Below, piece after piece: positions 8,113-16,491 of a stretch of DNA of 64,000 nucleotides. Made by a program: the position numbers and the translations under genes. The notes under the pieces are model-generated. The model was not told where the DNA came from. It saw only the letters and a program-made list of their open reading frames with translations, and did no database searches. Source of the stretch: Nonlabens sp. Hel1_33_55 (GTDB lineage: Bacteria; Bacteroidota; Bacteroidia; Flavobacteriales; Flavobacteriaceae); NCBI RefSeq assembly GCF_900101765.1, contig NZ_LT627735.1, positions 124,001-188,000 on the forward strand, in the 5' to 3' direction. How positions within the stretch are numbered: the first letter of the stretch is position 1; every line of letters starts with the position of its first letter.

Positions 8113-9441
8113 CTATCTCATTTTACTCATGGCCTGCATCATCGCTTTCCCTTTTCCTCCTTGCATCATCTTCATCATCTTGCTCATTTGGTCAAATTGT
8201 TTCAAAAGTTGGTTGACTTCCGTTACTGTAGTACCGCTACCTTTTGCGATTCTTTTTTTACGAGATCCATTGATAACTTGTGGTTGCGTTCTTTCTTGAA
8301 CCGTCATGGAATGGATGATGGCCTCAATTCCTTTGAAGGCGTCATCATCAATATCCACATCTTTCAACATTTTACCGGCACCTGGAATCATTCCCATGAG
8401 ATCCTTCATGTTACCCATTTTCTTGATCTGCTGGATCTGAGAAAGGAAATCATCAAAACCGAATTGATTCTTGGCAATTTTCTTACTCAGTTTACGGGCT
8501 TCCTCTTCGTCAAATTGTTCCTGAGCACGTTCCACAAGAGACACGACATCACCCATTCCCAAAATACGATCTGCCATACGTTCTGGGTAGAACACATCGA
8601 TCGCCTCCATTTTCTCACCAGTACCGATAAATTTGATAGGCTTATCAACTACTGACTTAATTGATAAAGCGGCACCACCGCGAGTATCACCATCTAGTTT
8701 TGTTAGAACAACACCATCAAAATTAAGGCGCTTATTAAAAGCCTTTGCAGTATTCACGGCATCCTGACCCGTCATGGAATCCACAACAAATAACGTCTCG
8801 TGAGGTTTGACCGCAGCATGAACATCTGCAATCTCTTTCATCATTTGCTCATCAATCGCAAGACGACCGGCAGTATCTATAATTACAGCATTGAAGCCGT
8901 TTTGTTTTGCATAGGCAATCGCAGCTTCTGAGATCTTTACAGGATCTTTTTCATCGCGATTTGAAAATACCTCGACACCTATTTGCTCACCTACTACATG
9001 CAGCTGGTCAATCGCTGCTGGACGATAGATATCACAAGCTACGAGAAGCGGTTTTTTGTTCTTTTTGGTCTTAAGATAGTTGGCCAGTTTTCCAGAAAAG
9101 GTTGTTTTACCAGATCCCTGCAGACCAGACATAAGAATAACCGTAGGGTTACCAGATAAGTTGATTCCTTCAACAGATCCACCCATGAGTTCCGTCAGTT
9201 CATCCTTGACGATTTTTGTCAAGAGCTGACCTGGCTTTAATGTGGTAAGTACGCCTTGCCCCAGCGCCTTTTCTTTTGCCGTTGAGGTAAACTCTTTGGC
9301 AATTTTATAGTTCACATCTGCATCGACAAGTGCGCGACGTATTTCCTTAAGTGTATCTGCTACGTTAACCTCAGTGATGCTGCCGTGTCCCTTGAGGACG
9401 TGCATCGCTTTGTCCAGCTTATCCGTTAAATTATCAAACAT
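8113..9441 (-). CDS. ffh: Signal recognition particle GTPase Ffh
   Basis: Binds signal peptides of nascent membrane and secreted proteins with SRP RNA and delivers ribosomes to FtsY. The 442 residues comprise the N domain, the G domain (GLQGSGKTTFSGKLA, DTAGRLAID, TKLDGDTRGGAAL) and a C-terminal methionine-rich M domain ending MMKMMQGGKGKAMMQAMSKMR, which holds the signal-sequence groove and the RNA-binding helices. The promoter is well defined: TATCTTTG at 9467-9474 with TTG 20 nt further upstream. A long antisense frame over its 3' end is a shadow. Confidence 0.98.
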   Translation of the reverse strand: MFDNLTDKLDKAMHVLKGHGSITEVNVADTLKEIRRALVDADVNYKIAKEFTSTAKEKALGQGVLTTLKPGQLLTKIVKDELTELMGGSVEGINLSGNPTVILMSGLQGSGKTTFSGKLANYLKTKKNKKPLLVACDIYRPAAIDQLHVVGEQIGVEVFSNRDEKDPVKISEAAIAYAKQNGFNAVIIDTAGRLAIDEQMMKEIADVHAAVKPHETLFVVDSMTGQDAVNTAKAFNKRLNFDGVVLTKLDGDTRGGAALSIKSVVDKPIKFIGTGEKMEAIDVFYPERMADRILGMGDVVSLVERAQEQFDEEEARKLSKKIAKNQFGFDDFLSQIQQIKKMGNMKDLMGMIPGAGKMLKDVDIDDDAFKGIEAIIHSMTVQERTQPQVINGSRKKRIAKGSGTTVTEVNQLLKQFDQMSKMMKMMQGGKGKAMMQAMSKMR

Positions 9442-9466
9442 ATCCTATACTCATTTTTGAAGAATG

Positions 9467-9497
9467 CAAAGATAGAATTTCGTTGCGTGGCGTTCAA
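9467..9497 (-). promoter_or_regulatory. ffh promoter (TTG-20-TATCTTTG)
   Basis: On the minus strand TTG (9495-9497) is followed after 20 nt by TATCTTTG (9467-9474), then 25 nt to the ATG at 9441. Both elements and their spacing fit the Bacteroidota housekeeping sigma factor. Confidence 0.75.
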
Positions 9498-9532
9498 GGT
9501 TTTAGAATGTTAATCTATGCACGATGATGAGG

Positions 9533-9562
9533 TTTAGTTCGCTTTCGCGAAAGCGAACTAAA
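9533..9562. repeat. GCTTTCGCGAAAGC palindrome, extended to 30 bp, upstream of proteorhodopsin
   Basis: The 14-bp core is at 9541-9554. The flanks TTTAGTTC and GAACTAAA extend perfect two-fold symmetry to 30 bp, the longest in the window. The core ends 138 bp before the proteorhodopsin start. Confidence 0.92.
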
Positions 9563-9692
9563 ACAGAAATCTTTTACTACATATCAAGCTATTTGAATTA
9601 TCAATTAAATAATATTTTATAAAATTTATTAAGGATTTGTAAATAATAAAGTTTTAAACGACTTAAATAGTTAATAACCATAAACTTTATAT

Positions 9693-10433
9693 ATGAATAA
9701 TTTATTATTAAATGTCGAGGTAGTCAGACTGGCTGCTGACGATTACGTAGGTTTTACATTCTTTGTAGGATGTATGGCAATGATGGCTGCAAGTGCCTTC
9801 TTCTTCTTATCCATGAGTAGTTTTGATAGGAAGTGGCGCACTTCAATTTTGGTCTCTGGACTCATTACATTTATTGCTGCTGTGCATTACTGGTACATGC
9901 GAGATTATTGGTCTGGATTTGGTGAATCGCCTGTTTTCTTTAGGTATGTTGACTGGGTGCTTACCGTACCTCTTATGTGTGTAGAGTTCTATCTCATCCT
10001 TAGAGTAGCAGGAGCTAAAAAATCACTTATGTGGAGATTGATTTTCTTTTCGGTAGTTATGCTTGTTACTGGATATGCTGGTGAAGCTGTTGATCGCGAT
10101 AATGCATGGTTATGGGGTCTTATTTCAGGTATCGCCTACGTTGTTATTGTTTATGAAATTTGGTTTGGTACGGCAAAAAAACTAGCAAAGTCTGCTGGTG
10201 GCGCCGTGTTATCTGCTCACAAAACGTTATGTTGGTTTGTCCTTGTGGGATGGGCGATTTACCCTATAGGTTATATGGCGGGAACCCCAGGATGGTATGA
10301 AGGTATTTTTGGAGGATGGGACCTAAACGTGATCTATAACATAGGAGACGCGATAAATAAGATAGGCTTTGGCCTTGTGGTCTATAATCTTGCAGTTATA
10401 GCTATGAATAAAAAGGAAGGTATAGAATCCTAA
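9693..10433 (+). CDS. Proteorhodopsin, light-driven proton pump
   Basis: A 246-residue seven-helix retinal protein. Helix C reads RYVDWVLTVPLMCVEFY, giving Asp87, Thr91 and Glu98 at the positions of proteorhodopsin Asp97, Thr101 and Glu108 (the DTE proton-pump motif). His65 matches the conserved His75. Lys223 in NIGDAINKIGFG is the retinal Schiff-base Lys. Met95, at the spectral-tuning position (105 in the reference protein), predicts green absorption. It would build a proton gradient in light. No carotenoid cleavage (blh) or carotene gene is adjacent, so retinal synthesis must be encoded elsewhere. It is a single-gene unit with its own terminator and is bracketed by two palindrome copies. 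Confidence 0.97.
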   Translation: MNNLLLNVEVVRLAADDYVGFTFFVGCMAMMAASAFFFLSMSSFDRKWRTSILVSGLITFIAAVHYWYMRDYWSGFGESPVFFRYVDWVLTVPLMCVEFYLILRVAGAKKSLMWRLIFFSVVMLVTGYAGEAVDRDNAWLWGLISGIAYVVIVYEIWFGTAKKLAKSAGGAVLSAHKTLCWFVLVGWAIYPIGYMAGTPGWYEGIFGGWDLNVIYNIGDAINKIGFGLVVYNLAVIAMNKKEGIES

Positions 10434-10458
10434 AATAAATTATCAGTTTTATATTAAG

Positions 10459-10487
10459 CCGTTTTCATTTAGAAAGCGGTTTTTTTT
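10459..10487 (+). terminator. Proteorhodopsin terminator
   Basis: CCGTTTTC (10459-10466) pairs with GAAAGCGG (10472-10479) with one G-T pair and a 5-nt loop, followed by eight T. Confidence 0.75.
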
Positions 10488-10489
10488 AT

Positions 10490-10503
10490 GCTTTCGCGAA
10501 AGC
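10490..10503. repeat. GCTTTCGCGAAAGC palindrome, downstream of proteorhodopsin
   Basis: Perfect copy directly after the terminator T-run, 56 bp past the proteorhodopsin stop. With the copy at 9541 it brackets the gene. Confidence 0.9.
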
Positions 10504-10580
10504 TTAAAAATCATCAAACCCTTTAACAAGATTCTAGAACTATGGACTAGACTAAGGCTTTATATTTATCAAAAAGAACG

Positions 10581-10958
10581 ATGAGTTTTATAGATAAAAT
10601 GCTGGGAAATGCCGGCGAGGTTTCCAATGAAGAGTTGTTGAATGAGTACGGTCATCTTCTAATTGAAAATGAAGCCGTTGAGATGGGTTTTGTTCTGTTT
10701 AGGGATGTATTCTTGTTTACCACAAAGCGTTTGATTCTTATAGACAAACAAGGCTTGACAGGTAAGAAAATGGATATGAAATCTATGCCTTATAAAAGCA
10801 TTTCCAGATTTTCATTGGAGACCGCAGGAACCTTTGATCGTGATGCCGAACTCAAGATCTGGATTTCCAGCGAGAACCTACCCAGCGTAAGTAAGAAGTT
10901 CTCCAAAGCCGTGGACGTCTACAAGGTACAGCGATTGCTGGCAAGCAAGACTTGTTGA
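10581..10958 (+). CDS. Bacterial PH-domain protein
   Basis: A 125-residue cytoplasmic protein matching the bacterial pleckstrin-homology family (bPH_1): an N-terminal helix (FIDKMLGNAGEVSNEELLNEYG), then the beta-rich core with the characteristic LFRDVFLFTTKRLILIDKQGLTGKKMDMKSMPYKSI and a C-terminal helix. No catalytic residues are expected; the family's role is unknown and may involve binding proteins or ligands. It lies downstream of proteorhodopsin on the same strand, but a terminator separates them, so joint transcription is unlikely. Confidence 0.82.
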   Translation: MSFIDKMLGNAGEVSNEELLNEYGHLLIENEAVEMGFVLFRDVFLFTTKRLILIDKQGLTGKKMDMKSMPYKSISRFSLETAGTFDRDAELKIWISSENLPSVSKKFSKAVDVYKVQRLLASKTC

Positions 10959-11032
10959 TAAAAACGTTGTGGTGTGAGTTGTGTCAGAATTCTATTATAT
11001 AATCTGAAATTCAATCCCAATTTAGTAAATTA

Positions 11033-11067
11033 AAAATGCCCTTTTGATAATCTCAAAAGGGCATTTT
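11033..11067. terminator. Bidirectional terminator between PH-protein and FKBP genes
   Basis: A perfect 15-bp stem (11033-11047 and 11053-11067, core TGCCCTTTTGA) with a 5-nt loop and A/T runs on both sides, between convergent genes. Confidence 0.85.
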
Positions 11068-11158
11068 ATTTAATATAAATAGCCGATTCTTTTTGCGACC
11101 GTATTGCTGTCCTCAAATGACATGGGTCTCAAATAATTCTCAGCTTTATTCCAACTTG

Positions 11159-11590
11159 CTAGTTGATCCCAACAACCTCAAGATCAAAAACGAGATCCTG
11201 TCCAGCTAGTGGATGGTTTGCATCAACGATGATGAACTCATCCTTAACGTCTGCAACGCGCAACTGGCGCTCAGTTCCGTCAGGATTTTTTGCCATCAAT
11301 CCCATACCTACTTCTGGTTTGATATCTTCTGGCAATTGATTGCGTTCTACTTTTTGAAATAATTCTTTCTGCACATCACCGTAGGCTTCTTCCATAGGAA
11401 TCTCTATGGTTTTTTTTTCGTTGACTTTCATACCAGTCAATCCTTTCTCAAATCCCGGAATCAATTGGTTCTGGCCTAATTTTGCTTCTAATGGCTCTCT
11501 ATTTTCTGATGTATCAAAGACACGACCATCGTTTTTTAGTTTACCTGTGTAATGAACTTTAACTGTATCGTTTGCTTGCACTTGACTCAT
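11159..11590 (-). CDS. SlyD-like FKBP-type peptidyl-prolyl isomerase
   Basis: A 143-residue cytoplasmic FKBP. The FKBP core is split by an insert-in-flap domain as in SlyD: VHYTGKLKNDGRVFDTS and LIPGFEKGLTGMKVNEKKTIEIP come first, the insert (about residues 68-120) follows, and the core closes with HPLAGQDLVFDLEVVGIN. It catalyses prolyl isomerisation and probably acts as a folding chaperone. The His-rich nickel-binding tail of E. coli SlyD is absent. It is a single gene, convergent with the PH-protein gene. Confidence 0.92.
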   Translation of the reverse strand: MSQVQANDTVKVHYTGKLKNDGRVFDTSENREPLEAKLGQNQLIPGFEKGLTGMKVNEKKTIEIPMEEAYGDVQKELFQKVERNQLPEDIKPEVGMGLMAKNPDGTERQLRVADVKDEFIIVDANHPLAGQDLVFDLEVVGIN

Positions 11591-11696
11591 AATATTTCAC
11601 TTTTTTGTATGATGTGCAAAGGTGAAAAACATGAATCCCAAACCCAAACCTATCTAAAGGTAATCGGCTGGATTAAGAAAGACTTAACTGTTGGTG

Positions 11697-12455
11697 CTAT
11701 TTCAAAGCTTCCATACTGTCTTGTTTTACTTCAATAATTCCGCGTCTGGGACGATCAAGATCGATGATGACAAATATCATAAGCGAGATCAAAAAGCCCA
11801 TAATAATTGTAGGCACTCGCGGATTATTTTTACCCAAACCACTTACATAACCAGTGAACAGACTGGCAAAAATGAATATGACAAACATCAAATAATAAAT
11901 CAGTTCTGGTAAGGAGCGTTGTAAAACATCGTTGCGTTTTCCCTGTGCATCTATCATATCGTTAATAGAGGTTACGAAATAACCTGTAGTCACAGGATTC
12001 GGAGTTTTTTCTGCGGCGGTAATCGCTACCTGCCATATCTGTTGCTGCAAATCTTTAGTTCTTTCAAGAAGCTCCATTCGTTGGTTCTCTTGGGTCACAT
12101 CAATTTTTACAGAAACAATTCTGTGATCAACATAAAGTTTCATTAAGGAGTCTGCAGTAAAGCCTTCTGGATCTGGTAACAATTGAGTTCTTAGCATTGC
12201 TGTTCCTATAGCATTAGCTTCTGCGACTTCTTCTATGGCGCGATTATCATATCTCGAAACCGACATGCTGAAACTAAAACCAATAATTAGAGCGAGCATC
12301 CCCAAAATACCGCCTTGAATCGAGGACGATTGAGATTTTGCGTCATCATCTGCCTTGCGCTCAAATTTCTCACCAAAATAGATTCCTACTTCATTTGCGG
12401 CAATAATGGCTACAAATAATAACAAGGCAATTACAATACTATTAATGTTGTACAT
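11697..12455 (-). CDS. DUF4239 (bestrophin-like) membrane protein
   Basis: A 252-residue protein with four predicted membrane segments: two near the N-terminus (about residues 5-22 and 48-66) and two near the C-terminus (about 185-205 and 215-235), separated by a soluble helical region of about 110 residues. The arrangement and the SSIQGGILGMLALIIGFSFSM segment fit DUF4239, described as bestrophin-like. An ion-channel role is only suggested by that resemblance. It appears monocistronic. Confidence 0.75.
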   Translation of the reverse strand: MYNINSIVIALLLFVAIIAANEVGIYFGEKFERKADDDAKSQSSSIQGGILGMLALIIGFSFSMSVSRYDNRAIEEVAEANAIGTAMLRTQLLPDPEGFTADSLMKLYVDHRIVSVKIDVTQENQRMELLERTKDLQQQIWQVAITAAEKTPNPVTTGYFVTSINDMIDAQGKRNDVLQRSLPELIYYLMFVIFIFASLFTGYVSGLGKNNPRVPTIIMGFLISLMIFVIIDLDRPRRGIIEVKQDSMEALK

Positions 12456-12604
12456 GGAATAATAGGATAAAGTGCCAAGTTAGAAGCACTCGTTATTTTA
12501 TCGTATCAAGTATATGTTAATTGAATGAGTAGCTTTAAGCTTGTAGTCTGAAGCATTTAATTCTAAAACACGAAGCAAAGTGGTATTTAGAATGGCATAT
12601 ACCA

Positions 12605-13423
12605 CTAAAGCGTTTTCGATGGAGTATTTCCCATTATCTTTTTGATAGCATTTCTATACTCATCAAATTCAATCAAATTTTTGTGTTTACCATCAGGAAC
12701 AGTAATAAACTCCAGTCGTTCCTGCGGTACCAAATCACCTAGCGCACGACCACTTTCATAAGGAACCACACCATCTGCAGTGCCGTGAAAGATCACAATT
12801 GGACAAGTAGTTTCGGTAATAAATTCATCACTTGGGAATTTATATTTGAGTAACCTATCCATGGGAAGAATGGGAAAACGTCTGCTGGCAATGTCAGTAA
12901 GATTGAGGTAAGGAGTCTCCAGCAATAACATTGCTGGATTATTATTGGCAGCTACATAAGTTGCAATTCCGGTACCCAGCGATCTGCCGTACACAAAGAT
13001 TTGATCCTCTTGAAATTGATTTTTCGCGTAATCGTAAAATAGCTGCGCGTCTTCGTAGAGCGCTTTTTCAGATAATTCTCCTGTGCTTTTACCATAACCG
13101 CGATAATCCATGATAATCACATCATAATTATATTGTGTGAAATAGGAGGCCACATCGCCCCATCGATCCAGCGTTCCAGCATTGCCATGGTAATAAACGA
13201 TGACACCTTTAGGTTTTTCTGCCTTTAGGTGAATGGCGTTGAGTACGGCACCGTCTTGATTTTTTAGGTTGAATTCCTCAAAGTCCTCGTCAAACTGGAA
13301 AGTATAGTCAGCCGGTAGCGTGCTTTGTAAAAAGATCAATTTTTCCTGAAAGGCGTAGAGCATGGTTACAGATAGAATGAGGATCACTGCAATCGCAGCA
13401 AGAATTTTGAGAAAAAGTTTCAT
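12605..13423 (-). CDS. Alpha/beta hydrolase, BEM46-like (copy B)
   Basis: A 272-residue protein with an N-terminal membrane anchor or signal (residues 5-24) and an alpha/beta hydrolase fold. Seen are the oxyanion-region YYHGNAGTLDRWG, the nucleophile elbow VYGRSLGTG (Ser), the acid region FHGTADGVVPY (Asp) and PDGKHKNL with the catalytic His. Its ATG shares one base with the stop of the upstream paralogue (TAATG), so the two are translationally coupled. They look like the product of a tandem duplication. Substrate unknown; probably an envelope-associated esterase or peptidase. Confidence 0.88.
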   Translation of the reverse strand: MKLFLKILAAIAVILILSVTMLYAFQEKLIFLQSTLPADYTFQFDEDFEEFNLKNQDGAVLNAIHLKAEKPKGVIVYYHGNAGTLDRWGDVASYFTQYNYDVIIMDYRGYGKSTGELSEKALYEDAQLFYDYAKNQFQEDQIFVYGRSLGTGIATYVAANNNPAMLLLETPYLNLTDIASRRFPILPMDRLLKYKFPSDEFITETTCPIVIFHGTADGVVPYESGRALGDLVPQERLEFITVPDGKHKNLIEFDEYRNAIKKIMGNTPSKTL

Positions 13424-14283
13424 TAAGATTTATGGTGATTGGAACCTTTACTGGTTGTGGAAAGGTCAATTTTTTTCCGCTTTCGCGTCAGCAATATTTC
13501 ATCCATCGCATGATGGTAACTTTCAAACTCCTGCATGTTCTTGTGCCCAGCGCCAATAATGGGATGCAAGGTCGTCGATTCAGGCTTTACCTGTGCTAAT
13601 TTTAAGCTACTTTTAAAGGTGATGAGTTTGTCCTTGGTCCCATGAATAATGTGAATGGGGCACTCTACATATTTGAGCCATTTATAGGTAGGCATGGGAT
13701 AACGCATGATCAAAGATAGCGGCATAAAAGGCATATATCTGCCTGTTACTTTGGTAAGGCTGTAGTAAGGCGCATCCAGAATTAGCATTTTGGGATTATT
13801 CATCGACGCTAGCTTTGCTGCAAATCCAGATCCTAACGATCTACCATAAAGTACGATGTATTTTTCGGCCACTTTTTCATTGATCTTGTCATAGATCTGT
13901 TGAAGGTCGCGCTTGATGGCTTTTTGGGATCGCTTGCCGGTACTCTTGCCAAAACCACGGTAATCCACCATAATCACATCATAATTATGACGGGTAAAGT
14001 CCACCGCAAACTTTCCCCAACCTTTGATGCTTTTGCTGTTTCCCTTGAGATACAAAACCAGTCCAACTGGTTTTTCTACTTTGAAGTGAAGCCCGTTGAG
14101 TACTGCACCATCTCGCGTGGTCATGTTGTATTCCTCAACGGTTTGATTCTCGTATAAAAACTGAAAATCTGCAGGCAGTTTCTCAGGTCTGAATAAAAAG
14201 TATTCCTGTAAATAATACAACAGCACGCTTATGACTGCATATGCAGCCACAACGATCAATGTAATATAGAGCCAGTAGGGCAT
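13423..14283 (-). CDS. Alpha/beta hydrolase, BEM46-like (copy A)
   Basis: A 286-residue paralogue of the following gene with the same order of parts: N-terminal membrane segment (residues 4-24), LYLKGNSKSIKGWG, nucleophile elbow LYGRSLGSG, acid region IHGTKDKLI and GAGHKNMQEF with the catalytic His. Here the usual HGN before the elbow reads KGN, so the oxyanion region differs from its paralogue. The basic tail (TRKRKKIDL) contains a two-mismatch version of the palindrome at 13479-13492. It is the first gene of the pair. Confidence 0.87.
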   Translation of the reverse strand: MPYWLYITLIVVAAYAVISVLLYYLQEYFLFRPEKLPADFQFLYENQTVEEYNMTTRDGAVLNGLHFKVEKPVGLVLYLKGNSKSIKGWGKFAVDFTRHNYDVIMVDYRGFGKSTGKRSQKAIKRDLQQIYDKINEKVAEKYIVLYGRSLGSGFAAKLASMNNPKMLILDAPYYSLTKVTGRYMPFMPLSLIMRYPMPTYKWLKYVECPIHIIHGTKDKLITFKSSLKLAQVKPESTTLHPIIGAGHKNMQEFESYHHAMDEILLTRKRKKIDLSTTSKGSNHHKS

Positions 14284-14401
14284 CAGAGAATTTTGTTCAA
14301 AATACGAAAAAGTAGGGTATGGAAATACATATTCTATCCAGCGTTATCGCTTGTTGTCCAGCAATAACTTCGATGTTTAAGACTATGTTGGTAGGAGTTC
14401 C

Positions 14402-14415
14402 GCTTTCGCGAAAGC
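14402..14415. repeat. GCTTTCGCGAAAGC palindrome, upstream of typA
   Basis: Perfect copy 124 bp before the typA start, in the divergent interval with the hydrolase pair. Confidence 0.9.
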
Positions 14416-14507
14416 GAACTAAACCTCATACTTCACAGCTGACTATCAACTCATTGCAATTACAACCACTTTAACGCTCTACTATGCTATAAACCAATAA
14501 ATAAGAG

Positions 14508-14515
14508 TACTTTTG
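14508..14515 (+). promoter_or_regulatory. typA -7 promoter box (TACTTTTG)
   Basis: TACTTTTGCAGC, matching TAnnTTTG with the common GC extension, 24 nt before the ATG at 14540. It favours the ATG at 14540 over the upstream in-frame start at 14513, which would lie at the box itself. Confidence 0.65.
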
Positions 14516-14539
14516 CAGCCGCTAAGAAGTACTATTTTT

Positions 14540-16345
14540 ATGAAAGACATTAGAAACATTGCGATCATTGCTCACGTTGACCACGGTAAGACGACGCTCG
14601 TAGACAAGATTTTGCACCACTGTGAAATCTTTAGAGAGAACGAGACAACAGGAGAATTGATCCTTGATAATAACGATATCGAGCGTGAACGCGGGATTAC
14701 CATCCTTGCAAAAAACGTATCGGTAATGTACAAGGGAACTAAGATTAACATCATCGACACACCTGGTCACGCAGATTTTGGTGGTGAGGTAGAACGTGTT
14801 TTGAACATGGCAGATGGTGTATTGTTGCTGGTAGATGCCTTTGAAGGTCCTATGCCTCAAACACGATTTGTACTACAAAAAGCAATCGATCTTGGGTTGA
14901 AGCCTTGTGTGGTTGTGAATAAAGTAGATAAAGAAAACTGTACTCCAGACGAGGTACACGAGTCTGTTTTTGACTTGATGTTTGAATTGGGTGCAGAAGA
15001 ATGGCAATTGGATTTCCCTACCGTATACGGTAGTGCGAAAAACAACTGGATGTCAGAGGACTGGAAGGATGAAACAAAAAACATCGAGCCACTTCTTGAT
15101 ATGGTAATCGAGCACGTTCCTGCTCCTAAAATAGAAGAAGGAACGACACAGCTGTTGATTACTTCGCTAGACTTTTCTAATTACACCGGTCGTATCGCGA
15201 TAGGTCGTATCAAAAGAGGTTCTATTAAAGAAGGACAAAACGTTTCTTTATGCAAGCGTGACGGTTCTATCACTAAAACCAAAGTGAAAGAGGTCTATGT
15301 CTTTGACGGGATGGGAAAAGCCAAAGCAGAAGAAGTAATGGCTGGTGATATTTGTGCTATTGTAGGTTTAGAAGGTTTTGAAATAGGCGACAGCGTTGCA
15401 GATTTTGAGAATCCAGAAGCAATGGAAACCATCGCTATCGATGAGCCTACCATGAGTATGTTATTCACCATTAACGATTCACCATTCTTTGGTAAGGACG
15501 GTAAGTTTGTGACCTCACGTCACATCAAGGATCGTTTGACTAAAGAATTAGAGAAAAACCTAGCGTTGCAGGTTCACGATACAGGAGCAGCAGATAAGTT
15601 CATGGTTTTTGGCCGTGGCGTTTTGCACCTTTCCGTATTGATTGAAACCATGCGTCGCGAAGGTTATGAATTACAGATAGGGCAACCACAAGTAATCATC
15701 AAAGAAGTTGATGGTGTCCAGTGTGAGCCTATTGAAGAGTTGACTATTGACCTACCAGAGAATGTTAGCGGTAAAGCTGTTGACATGGTAACATTAAGAA
15801 AAGGTGAAATGACCAGTATGGCGCCTAAAGGTGAACGTATGATCATTGAATTTAAAATACCATCACGTGGTATCATAGGTTTGAGAAATCAGTTGATCAC
15901 CGCAACTGCTGGTGAGGCGATCATGAACCACCGTTTTATAGGTTTTGAGCCTTACAAAGGTGAGATCGCTGGACGTATCAATGGTTCTATGATCTCCATG
16001 GAAAAAGGAACTTCTATTCCTTATTCTATGGATAAACTACAGGATCGTGGTAAATTCTTTATTCATCCAGGTGAAGAGATTTATGGAGGTCAGGTAGTAG
16101 GAGAGAACTCCAGACCGGACGATCTTGCGATCAACTTGACGAAGACTAAGAAACTTTCCAACGTACGTAGTGCAGGAAATGATGATAAGGTGAAGATCGC
16201 TCCACCGGTGAAGTTTACACTGGAAGAAGCTCTTGAATATATCCAGAAGGATGAATATGTAGAGGTAACGCCTAATCACTTGAGATTGCGTAAGATCTAT
16301 CTTGATGAAAATGAGCGCAAACGTAGAGGTAAAGAATTGAGCTAG
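14540..16345 (+). CDS. typA: Ribosome-associated GTPase TypA/BipA
   Basis: A 601-residue translational GTPase involved in 50S subunit assembly and stress growth. The G domain has AHVDHGKTTLVD (P-loop), RERGITI (switch I), DTPGHADFGGEVERVL (switch II) and NKVDKEN. Domains II, III, V and the TypA-specific C-terminal domain follow, the last with RSAGNDDKVKIAPP and the RLRKIYLDENERKRRGK tail. The ATG at 14540 gives the usual N-terminus MKDIRNIAIIAHVDHG and has AAGAAG upstream. Single-gene unit with a terminator; bracketed by palindromes at 14402 and 16433. Confidence 0.97.
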   Translation: MKDIRNIAIIAHVDHGKTTLVDKILHHCEIFRENETTGELILDNNDIERERGITILAKNVSVMYKGTKINIIDTPGHADFGGEVERVLNMADGVLLLVDAFEGPMPQTRFVLQKAIDLGLKPCVVVNKVDKENCTPDEVHESVFDLMFELGAEEWQLDFPTVYGSAKNNWMSEDWKDETKNIEPLLDMVIEHVPAPKIEEGTTQLLITSLDFSNYTGRIAIGRIKRGSIKEGQNVSLCKRDGSITKTKVKEVYVFDGMGKAKAEEVMAGDICAIVGLEGFEIGDSVADFENPEAMETIAIDEPTMSMLFTINDSPFFGKDGKFVTSRHIKDRLTKELEKNLALQVHDTGAADKFMVFGRGVLHLSVLIETMRREGYELQIGQPQVIIKEVDGVQCEPIEELTIDLPENVSGKAVDMVTLRKGEMTSMAPKGERMIIEFKIPSRGIIGLRNQLITATAGEAIMNHRFIGFEPYKGEIAGRINGSMISMEKGTSIPYSMDKLQDRGKFFIHPGEEIYGGQVVGENSRPDDLAINLTKTKKLSNVRSAGNDDKVKIAPPVKFTLEEALEYIQKDEYVEVTPNHLRLRKIYLDENERKRRGKELS

Positions 16346-16367
16346 ACTACAGCTAATATTGAATATT

Positions 16368-16400
16368 AAAAAAGCAGATCTGTGAGGATCTGCTTTTTTT
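16368..16400 (+). terminator. typA terminator
   Basis: Stem AAAAAAGCAGATC (16368-16380) with GATCTGCTTTTTT (16387-16399), 6-nt loop, T-run at the end. It may also work on the minus strand for the convergent peptidase gene. Confidence 0.85.
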
Positions 16401-16432
16401 GTTGTTTAAAATTTCGTGGTTTGGATGATATC

Positions 16433-16446
16433 GCTTTCGCGAAAGC
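16433..16446. repeat. GCTTTCGCGAAAGC palindrome, downstream of typA
   Basis: Perfect copy 87 bp past the typA stop, beyond its terminator. Pairs with 14402 around typA. Confidence 0.9.
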
Positions 16447-16491
16447 GTAATAAGAACCTATCTTAATTACTATTTAAGACTGTTGATCTAT

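Noticed and set aside
8092..8655. A 187-codon frame antisense to ffh
   Set aside because: It is the mirror of the ffh M domain; its His- and Phe-rich product is typical of a shadow frame.
9693..10433. Sodium or chloride pump instead of proton pump
   Set aside because: Sodium pumps carry NDQ and chloride pumps NTQ in helix C; here Asp-Thr-Glu is clear.
12560..12593. An ATTCTAAA / TTTAGAAT inverted pair as terminator of the hydrolase operon
   Set aside because: The stem is short and AT-only, the loop is long and no T-run follows, so it is not convincing.
13479..13492. A fourth palindrome variant, GCTTTCGCGTCAGC
   Set aside because: Two mismatches break the symmetry. I record it as a degenerate relic in copy A of the hydrolase pair but do not count it among the copies.
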